From Bacillota bacterium (GTDB lineage: Bacteria > Bacillota > DTU025): a DNA stretch of 38,349 nt. Location: positions 1 through 38,349 of the forward strand of contig JAGVTS010000099.1 in assembly GCA_019136685.1 (NCBI GenBank), written 5' to 3'. Below are positions 32,157 to 38,349 of the stretch, piece after piece. The notes under the pieces were generated by a model that made no database searches, had not been told where the DNA came from, and saw only the letters and a program-made list of their open reading frames with translations. The translations under genes and the position numbers were made by a program. Within the stretch, counting starts at the first letter, position 1. Each line of letters begins with the position of its first letter.

Positions 32157-33090
32157 TTACGCCCGGCACCTTGAGTCGGAGCGCAATCTGTCGCCAAGGA
32201 CTGTTGACGCCTATACCAGAGATGTCGCACAGTTCATATCATTCTGTGAGCGGCTGGGTATCGGTGAAGATAACCCTCGCCGGATCGGAGTCGGCGCCAT
32301 ACGGAAATTCCTTTCCATGCTGCAATCGAAGGGCCTGAGCCAAAGCAGTGTCGCTAGGAAGCTCAGTGCGATACGGTCTTACCTTCGGTATCTGGCGCGG
32401 GAGGGCGCTATTGAGAGCAATCCGGCTGTCGTGATGAGTCGAGCCAAGCGACCCCGACGACTTCCCCGCGCGCTGAGCCCCGATGAAGTGACGAGCCTGC
32501 TTTCAGTGGCCGGCGGCCATTCACCCCAGGCTATTCGCGATCGTGCCATTCTGGAGCTTCTGTATGCATCAGGCATCCGATTATCTGAGCTGGTTGGCCT
32601 GGATGTGCAGGACTACTCGCCGGGAACCGGCAGCGTGAGAGTGTTCGGCAAAGGCGCCAAGGAGAGGATAGCGCCGGTTGGGTCCCGGGCTGTCGCCGCC
32701 ATCGACCACTACCTGAGAAGCGCTCGTCCTGCGTTGCTCGGCGAGCGCGACTGCGAAGCGCTCTTCGTGAGCAAGCTGGGCAGGCGCCTGTCGGGGCGAT
32801 CTGTGGAACGCATCATGAAGAAGTACCTGATGAAAGCGGGTCTTCCCGGGAAGGCTACTCCCCATTCGATGAGGCATTCGTTCGCCACCCACCTAACGGA
32901 TTCCGGGGCCGACTTGCGTGCAGTTCAGGAGCTTCTGGGGCATGCCGATATCTCCACGACTCAGATTTACACCAGCGTTTCGCGTGAACGACTCTACCGA
33001 GTCTACCGGAAGGCCCATCCAAGGGCCGGGCGCGAGCCGGCGTCGACGGGAGGCAATGGGGGAGGGATGGATTTTGATAATGGAAGCTGA
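32140..33090 (+). CDS. xerC: Tyrosine recombinase XerC (CodV-like)
   Basis: 316 aa. N-terminal SAM-like core-binding domain, residues 1-100 (LSPRTVDAYTRDVAQF). Catalytic domain: Arg147 in SGIRLSEL, Lys in GKGAKER, HSMRHSFATHL, GHADISTTQIY with nucleophile Tyr277. It resolves chromosome dimers at dif with XerD. Its place before hslV-hslU-codY is the Bacillus codV arrangement, so it is the housekeeping enzyme rather than an integrase. A glycine-rich tail of about 20 residues follows the catalytic domain. SD GGGAGGAG. Confidence 0.95.
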   Translation: MSWVDSYARHLESERNLSPRTVDAYTRDVAQFISFCERLGIGEDNPRRIGVGAIRKFLSMLQSKGLSQSSVARKLSAIRSYLRYLAREGAIESNPAVVMSRAKRPRRLPRALSPDEVTSLLSVAGGHSPQAIRDRAILELLYASGIRLSELVGLDVQDYSPGTGSVRVFGKGAKERIAPVGSRAVAAIDHYLRSARPALLGERDCEALFVSKLGRRLSGRSVERIMKKYLMKAGLPGKATPHSMRHSFATHLTDSGADLRAVQELLGHADISTTQIYTSVSRERLYRVYRKAHPRAGREPASTGGNGGGMDFDNGS

Positions 33091-33622
33091 CGGTAGGTTC
33101 AGGTCCACCACCGTCGTAGGAGTGCTGCGCGACGGCAAGTGCGCCCTCGCCTCAGATGGGCAGGTTACCTTGGGCAACACAGTGATGAAACATGGAGCGC
33201 GAAAGATACGTAGGTTACCCGATTGGAACGTACTAGTGGGCTTCGCCGGCTCGGCTTCCGATTCGTTGGCTCTTCTCGAGCGTTTCGAGGGCAAACTATC
33301 GGAACATAAGGGCAACCTGGTGCGCGCAGCTACTGCGTTGGGGCGCGAATGGCGCACTGATCGAGTGCTCCAGAAACTCGAAGCCATGCTGATAGTGACA
33401 GACGGTCAGCGGATGCTGGTCCTGTCGGGCAGCGGCGAGGTGCTCGAGCCGGACGACAGTATCGCGGCAGTGGGCTCGGGCGGCGCATACGCTTTGGCGG
33501 CAGCCCGGGCGCTGATGCGAAACACGCAGCTGTCGGCGGCCGAAATCGCGCGGCAGTCGCTGGAGATCGCGGCCGACATCTGCATCTACACAAATAGCCG
33601 CATAAGTATTGAAGAGATCTAG
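33080..33622 (+). CDS. hslV: ATP-dependent protease peptidase subunit HslV (ClpQ)
   Basis: About 180 aa N-terminal-nucleophile peptidase; two hexamer rings dock with Hsl[12 protein letters not shown] at residues 9-19 places the catalytic Thr after a short propeptide; [23 protein letters not shown] follows in the family pattern (first 20 residues shown in part: [13 protein letters not shown]). [15 protein letters not shown] near 128 is conserved. ATG 33080 is 13 nt after GGAGGG; TTG 33074 (7 nt spacing) would add two residues, ATG 33056 ten. The start overlaps the xerC end by 11 bp. Confidence 0.94.
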   Translation: MEADGRFRSTTVVGVLRDGKCALASDGQVTLGNTVMKHGARKIRRLPDWNVLVGFAGSASDSLALLERFEGKLSEHKGNLVRAATALGREWRTDRVLQKLEAMLIVTDGQRMLVLSGSGEVLEPDDSIAAVGSGGAYALAAARALMRNTQLSAAEIARQSLEIAADICIYTNSRISIEEI

Positions 33623-33638
33623 CCCGGGAGGCGTTGAC

Positions 33639-35036
33639 ATGGAGAATCTGACTCCGCGCAGGATCGTGGAGGAGCTTGACAAATACATCGTAGGGCAGGC
33701 TCAGGCCAAGAAGGCGGTAGCCATAGCCCTTCGCAATCGCCATCGCAGGTTGGCTCTCTCCGATGATATGCAGGAAGATATCATCCCCAAGAACATACTG
33801 ATGATAGGCCCCACCGGAGTGGGGAAGACCGAAATCGCCCGCAGGCTGGCGCGGCTAGTCAAGGCTCCCTTCGTCAAGGTTGAGGCCACCAAATTCACGG
33901 AAGTGGGCTACGTTGGCCGCGACGTCGACAGCATTATACGCGATCTCGTTGAGGTGTCCATACGAATGGTCAGGTCCGAAAAGACCGATGCCGTCGACAA
34001 GCGCGCTCAGTCTCACGGTGAGGAACGCCTCCTCGATGTACTCTGCCCGCTTCCGGTCAGAGAGAAGCCTGTAGTAAACCCATTTGCGGCGCTGTTTGGA
34101 GCCCAGCACTCACCCGAACCATCGGACAACGCCGCCTTTGAGTCGAAGCTGGCTGCAGCGAGAGCGCGGAGGAGCGACGTAAGAGAGCGACTTGCCCGCG
34201 GCGAGCTTGAAGACCAAGTGGTGGAGCTCGAAGTAGACGACTCCTCGCCGGGGATGATAGAGGTCTTCTCAGGAAGCGGCATTGAGGAACTGGGCGTGAA
34301 TCTTCAGGATGTGCTCGGTGGGATGCTTCCGCGCAAGAAGCGCCGGCGCAAGGTGCCTGTACATGAAGCACGCAGGATCCTCACTATCGAAGAGGCCGCG
34401 AAGCTCATCGACATGGACGAAGTCACGGCGGAAGGCATAGCCCGGGCTGAGCAGTCAGGCATCGTGTTCCTAGACGAGATCGACAAGATCGCAGCCAAGA
34501 GCCATGGCGCCGGCCCGGACGTGTCGCGCGAGGGCGTGCAACGCGACATCCTTCCGATCGTGGAAGGATGCACTGTCCAGACCAAGCACGGCCCAGTGAA
34601 GACAGGGCATATCCTGTTCATAGCAGCCGGGGCTTTTCATATGTCGAAACCGTCGGACCTCATCCCCGAGCTGCAAGGCAGGTTCCCCATACGCGTGGAA
34701 CTTGCGAGCCTCGCACAGGCCGACTTCGTGCGCATCCTAACTGAGCCCAAGAACTCGCTCACCAGGCAATATGCAGCTCTGCTTTCCACCGAGGGCGTCG
34801 ATCTGTCGTTCACCCCTGAAGGCATAGACGAGATCGCGCGCATCGCAGACGAAGTCAACACCAGCGCTGAGAACATCGGCGCGCGCAGGCTTCACACCAT
34901 ACTCGAGAAAGTCCTTGAAGATGTGGCGTTCAACGCTCCGGAGGAGTCGGGTCCCGTTGTCGTGGATGCAGCGTACGTCAAGGAGCGTCTTGCAGAGGTC
35001 ATCTCGCGCAGTGACTTTTCTGACTACGTCTTGTAG
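33639..35036 (+). CDS. hslU: ATP-dependent protease ATPase subunit HslU (ClpY)
   Basis: 465 aa AAA+ unfoldase that feeds HslV. N-terminus [17 protein letters not shown]; Walker [10 protein letters not shown] near 60; pore motif [11 protein letters not shown] near 88; a variable I-domain of about 120 residues (110-235); Walker [12 protein letters not shown] near 275; sensor region with FIAAGAFH; C-terminal tail ending DFSDYVL, which inserts into HslV. GGGAGGCG is 6 nt before the ATG. 16 bp after hslV. Confidence 0.97.
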   Translation: MENLTPRRIVEELDKYIVGQAQAKKAVAIALRNRHRRLALSDDMQEDIIPKNILMIGPTGVGKTEIARRLARLVKAPFVKVEATKFTEVGYVGRDVDSIIRDLVEVSIRMVRSEKTDAVDKRAQSHGEERLLDVLCPLPVREKPVVNPFAALFGAQHSPEPSDNAAFESKLAAARARRSDVRERLARGELEDQVVELEVDDSSPGMIEVFSGSGIEELGVNLQDVLGGMLPRKKRRRKVPVHEARRILTIEEAAKLIDMDEVTAEGIARAEQSGIVFLDEIDKIAAKSHGAGPDVSREGVQRDILPIVEGCTVQTKHGPVKTGHILFIAAGAFHMSKPSDLIPELQGRFPIRVELASLAQADFVRILTEPKNSLTRQYAALLSTEGVDLSFTPEGIDEIARIADEVNTSAENIGARRLHTILEKVLEDVAFNAPEESGPVVVDAAYVKERLAEVISRSDFSDYVL

Positions 35037-35057
35037 TTGAGAGCGCTCTGGCCTGTT

Positions 35058-35086
35058 TTGAGACTGGAATCTTTGGACAATATAAA
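35058..35086 (+). promoter_or_regulatory. Sigma-A promoter of codY
   Basis: -35 TTGAGA (35058-35063), 17-bp spacer, -10 TATAAA (35081-35086). It lies in the 120-bp hslU-codY gap, giving codY its own leader of about 60 nt. No CodY-type operator was recognised. Confidence 0.7.
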
Positions 35087-35156
35087 AGAGCATCACTGCT
35101 GAGTCAATTTGCGGCACACGCCATGCTGAGCGTGGTATGTGAGAGGAGGTTCCAAT

Positions 35157-35942
35157 GTGAGTTCACTGCTGGAGCGCACGCGCAGAGTCAACCGCCTCAT
35201 TCAGAACGCTGCCGGCTACTCAGTCGACTTCAGGGAGCTTGCCGAGGTACTGGCCGACACCATGTGGTGCCAGGCATTTGTGATCGCTCGAAATGGTAGA
35301 CTGCTCGGTCATTCGCTGACCATCGTTTCCGAGGCCGACGATGAGCAACCGGAGACTTTGGAAACCGGGTTCGTGCCCCGGGAGGCCAACGAGGAACTGC
35401 TCCGAGTGCCGGAGACATCGGCGAACCTAGTGCCCTCGGGGGGCCTGAGAATCTTCCAGGACGAACTCCTCGGAGGTTCCGAGGCCTGCCGAGTCACGGT
35501 AGTGCCGGTCCACGGCGGGGGTGATCGCGTCGCCACGCTTGTCCTGCTCAGGGCAGATAGCTCTCTGGACGAAGACGACCTTGTGATCGCAGAATATGGA
35601 GCTGCGGTCGTGGGAATGGAGATTCTGAGGTCCAGGAGCGAGAAGATGGAAGAGGAGGCGCGCAAGCGTACCTCTGTCCAGATGGCGCTGGATACACTAT
35701 CCTACTCGGAACAGGAAGCAGTGGAGCACATATTCGACGAACTCTCCGGGGACGAGGGCCTCCTAGTTGCATCGAAAATCGCCGATAGGGTGGGCATCAC
35801 CAGATCAGTGATAGTGAACGCCCTGCGCAAGTTTGAGAGCGCGGGGGTGATCGAATCTAGGTCGCTGGGGATGAAGGGCACCTACATTCGGGTTCTCAAC
35901 GACCGACTCTTCGACGAATTGGACAAGCTTCGCGCGCGGTGA
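35157..35942 (+). CDS. codY: GTP-sensing transcriptional pleiotropic repressor CodY
   Basis: 261 aa, usual length. N-terminal GAF-type domain that binds branched-chain amino acids (LLERTRRVNRLIQNAAG; a central FRELAEVLADTMWC), long linker helix, and C-terminal winged helix with VASKIADRVGITRSVIVNALRKFESAGV near 205-232, the DNA-binding motif (recognition part GITRSVIVNALRKFE). CodY represses stationary-phase and amino-acid genes when GTP and Ile/Leu/Val are plentiful. GTG 35157 has AGAGGAGG 7 nt upstream; an ATG two bases earlier is out of frame and stops at once. Confidence 0.96.
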   Translation: MSSLLERTRRVNRLIQNAAGYSVDFRELAEVLADTMWCQAFVIARNGRLLGHSLTIVSEADDEQPETLETGFVPREANEELLRVPETSANLVPSGGLRIFQDELLGGSEACRVTVVPVHGGGDRVATLVLLRADSSLDEDDLVIAEYGAAVVGMEILRSRSEKMEEEARKRTSVQMALDTLSYSEQEAVEHIFDELSGDEGLLVASKIADRVGITRSVIVNALRKFESAGVIESRSLGMKGTYIRVLNDRLFDELDKLRAR

Positions 35943-35980
35943 TGCGCACGGCGATTGTGCGATCGTGCATGCGGCACGCG

Positions 35981-36009
35981 TTGCGAGGCGCTTCGGGCTA
36001 TGCTATACT
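35981..36009 (+). promoter_or_regulatory. Promoter of rpsB-tsf
   Basis: -35 TTGCGA (35981-35986), 17-bp spacer, -10 TATACT (36004-36009) with extended TGc. It predicts a 5' leader of about 115 nt before rpsB. Confidence 0.7.
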
Positions 36010-36015
36010 AACCGT

Positions 36016-36129
36016 TGTGCGACTACACACGGCTTCCGATTCGGGCCGCGGTGCCGGTGAGAAAGCGCCGGTGGGGTTCGGACATGAAGAAGTCGGAGGA
36101 AAAACCGCTGCGGGAGGGAGGTGATATCC
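36016..36129 (+). promoter_or_regulatory. Long 5' leader of rpsB
   Basis: About 114 nt between the predicted start and the S2 ATG. It has GC-rich segments (CCGG repeats near 36050-36075) and ends in a near-perfect SD GGAGGTGAT. S2 leaders are autoregulatory in several bacteria; I could not fit a defined leader motif here. Confidence 0.35.
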
Positions 36130-36933
36130 ATGGCAGTGGTTACAATGAAGCAGTTGCTCGAGGCGGGTGTGCACTTTGGTCACCAGACCAGGCGCTGGAA
36201 CCCGAAGATGAAGATGTACATCTTCACATCGAGAAACGGCATCTACATCATCGACCTCCAGAAAACTGTCAGGAAAGTGGACGAGGCGTACAGCTTCGTT
36301 CGTACGGTAGTGCAGGATGGTGGATCTATCCTGTTTGTGGGCACCAAGAAGCAGGCGCACGATACCGTCTGTGAAGAAGCTCAGCGCTGTGGGATGTTCT
36401 GGGTCAATGAACGTTGGCTGGGCGGCATGCTGACCAACTTCGCCACCATACGTCGGCGAGTAGACCGGATGAAGATGCTCGAGCGTATGGAAGAGGACGG
36501 GTCCTTCGAGGCGCTTCCGAAGAAGGAAGTGCAGAAACTGGTCGCCGAACGTGAGAAGCTGCAGAAGCGGCTCTCCGGCATACGCGACATGAGGGATCTC
36601 CCCAGCGCCATGTTTGTGATCGATCCCCGTAAGGAAAGGATCGCTGTCGCCGAGGCGCGCAGGCTGAACATACCCATCATTGCTATCGTCGACACCAACT
36701 GCGACCCTGACGAGATCGACTACGTGATACCGGGCAACGATGACGCCATCCGCGCCGTGAGGCTGTTGACCTCGAAGATGGCCGACGCTGTCATTGAAGG
36801 GCGCGAAGGTCTCGACCAGGCGTCTCAGGCCGAGAGGGACGCGGAGGCAGGAGATGGGCAGTACGAAGGAGTTGAAGACGAATCCGAGGCAACGGAGGAG
36901 TCTGGAGACTCCCAGGAAGCCGCAATCGAGTAA
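36130..36933 (+). CDS. rpsB: 30S ribosomal protein S2
   Basis: 267 aa. Diagnostic [20 protein letters not shown] at the N-terminus, [12 protein letters not shown] near 35, [11 protein letters not shown] near 97 and [21 protein letters not shown] near 185-205 (in part: [17 protein letters not shown]). The last 45 residues are a strongly acidic Glu/Asp tail. ATG 36130 fits the SD; an in-frame ATG three codons upstream (36121) overlaps the SD. It is co-transcribed with tsf. Confidence 0.98.
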   Translation: MAVVTMKQLLEAGVHFGHQTRRWNPKMKMYIFTSRNGIYIIDLQKTVRKVDEAYSFVRTVVQDGGSILFVGTKKQAHDTVCEEAQRCGMFWVNERWLGGMLTNFATIRRRVDRMKMLERMEEDGSFEALPKKEVQKLVAEREKLQKRLSGIRDMRDLPSAMFVIDPRKERIAVAEARRLNIPIIAIVDTNCDPDEIDYVIPGNDDAIRAVRLLTSKMADAVIEGREGLDQASQAERDAEAGDGQYEGVEDESEATEESGDSQEAAIE

Positions 36934-36953
36934 GTAGGGAGGGACGCTTGCAC

Positions 36954-37553
36954 ATGGAAATCACCGCATCCATGGTTAAGGAGCTCAGGGAACGTACGGG
37001 CGCGGGCATGATGGACTGCAAGAAAGCACTCCTCGAAACGGGCGGCGACTCCGAGAAGGCAATCATTGTTCTCCGAGAGAAGGGCCTAGCTGCCGCCGCG
37101 AAACGGTCCGGCAGAGAGACCAGCGAAGGCTTGATCGATGCCTACATCCACATGGGCGGCAGGATCGGCGTGCTGATCGAGGTCAACTGCGAAACCGACT
37201 TTGTGGCGAAGAACGCGCAGTTTCAGGCTCTGGTGCACGATCTGGCAATGCAAGTTGCCGCATCTCGGCCGCTATACGTCTCGCGCGAGCAGGTTCCGGA
37301 AGATGTCGTACAGCGAGAGCGCGAGATATACCGCACTCAGGCAATCAACGAGGGCAAGCCCGAGAAGTTCGCCGACAAGATCGTTGAGGGCAGGATGGCC
37401 AAGTTCTACCAGGAGACATGCCTTCTGGATCAGCCATTCATCAGGGACCCGGAGAAGAGCGTGGCCGATCTGATAGGCGAGAACATCGGCACCATCGGGG
37501 AGAACATCAGTGTGAGGCGGTTCGTCCGGTTCGAACGAGGAGAGAACCTCTAA
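36954..37553 (+). CDS. tsf: Elongation factor Ts, short form
   Basis: 199 aa nucleotide-exchange factor for EF-Tu. N-terminal UBA-like domain: VKELRERTGAGMMDCKKAL, then EKGLAAAAKRSGRETSEG and VLIEVNCETDFVAKN near 77. At 199 aa it is the compact type (as in Thermus), much shorter than the E. coli 283 aa form. ATG 36954 has GGGAGGG at 10 nt; TTG 36948 is only 4 nt from the SD. A strong palindromic terminator follows. Confidence 0.97.
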   Translation: MEITASMVKELRERTGAGMMDCKKALLETGGDSEKAIIVLREKGLAAAAKRSGRETSEGLIDAYIHMGGRIGVLIEVNCETDFVAKNAQFQALVHDLAMQVAASRPLYVSREQVPEDVVQREREIYRTQAINEGKPEKFADKIVEGRMAKFYQETCLLDQPFIRDPEKSVADLIGENIGTIGENISVRRFVRFERGENL

Positions 37554-37563
37554 TAGAATGGGA

Positions 37564-37596
37564 AGAAGAGAGAACACCATGGTGTTCTCTCTTTTG
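37564..37596. terminator. Long palindromic terminator after tsf
   Basis: A perfect inverted repeat spans 37566-37593 (14 bp each arm, centre CCATGG), with a G-U and an A-T pair extending it. AGAGAGAAC on the left matches GTTCTCTCT on the right, with the final T-run partly in the stem. It ends the rpsB-tsf transcript and would work in either direction. Confidence 0.8.

Positions 37597-38349
<753 letters not shown>

Noticed and set aside
35155..35160. ATG two bases before the codY GTG
   Set aside because: It is followed at once by TGA (ATGTGA), so it cannot start codY; the GTG fits SD spacing and family length.

Overview
This window is a dense housekeeping region of a high G+C, spore-forming member of the Bacillota (Firmicutes). 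The evidence is gene order and content. The sporulation protein YlbJ, the global regulator CodY beside xerC-hslV-hslU (the codV-clpQ-clpY-codY arrangement), YlxM next to Ffh, DegV and DAK2-type proteins, zinc-type L28 and L32, and purine-rich Shine-Dalgarno (SD) sites all fit Clostridia-like or other deep-branching Bacillota. I cannot name a genus. No mobile element, tRNA, rRNA operon, prophage or CRISPR array was found.

Layout. 1-2301: 3' end of ileS and a PHP-domain hydrolase. 2360-2551 (minus): rpmB. 2720-7157: asp23-like gene, fakA, degV/fakB, rsmD, coaD and a coiled-coil protein. 7154-8404 (minus): ylbJ, sharing a CTAG stop with the coiled-coil gene. 8540-9421: a secreted peptidoglycan-binding/LysM protein. 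9501-13576: ackA, yceD, rpmF, plsX, acpP, rnc. 13652-18148: smc and ftsY. 18149-19114: the only large non-coding stretch, holding a candidate structured RNA, a G-rich block and a well-formed promoter. 19115-22111: ylxM, ffh, rpsP, khpA, rimM. 22121-25422: trmD, rplS, lepB, rbgA, rnhB. 25533-28637: yraN, comM, dprA. 28694-33622: topA, trmFO, xerC, hslV. 33639-37553: hslU, codY, rpsB, tsf. 37698 to the end: pyrH (3' truncated).

How the genes work together. One theme is ribosome and translation: L28, L32, S16, L19, S2, EF-Ts, RimM, TrmD, RsmD, RbgA, TrmFO, RNase III and IleRS. A second is protein export: Ffh, FtsY, YlxM and signal peptidase I. A third is acyl-phosphate and phospholipid metabolism: FakA, FakB, PlsX and ACP, with AckA and CoaD supplying acetyl-phosphate and CoA chemistry. 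A fourth is chromosome and DNA handling: SMC, TopA, XerC, RNase HII, DprA, ComM and YraN. Proteolysis (HslUV) and nutrient sensing (CodY) sit before the S2/EF-Ts/UMP kinase block.

Most worth a second look: (i) rpmF has a perfect SD about 52 nt upstream of its ATG, with a 14-pair stem-loop between them that would bring the two together; (ii) Ffh has Val in place of the invariant P-loop glycine; (iii) the ftsY-ylxM interval contains a long irregular RNA helix that overlaps a terminator hairpin; (iv) the ylxM-ffh promoter carries tandem repeats just upstream and an inverted repeat at its start point.
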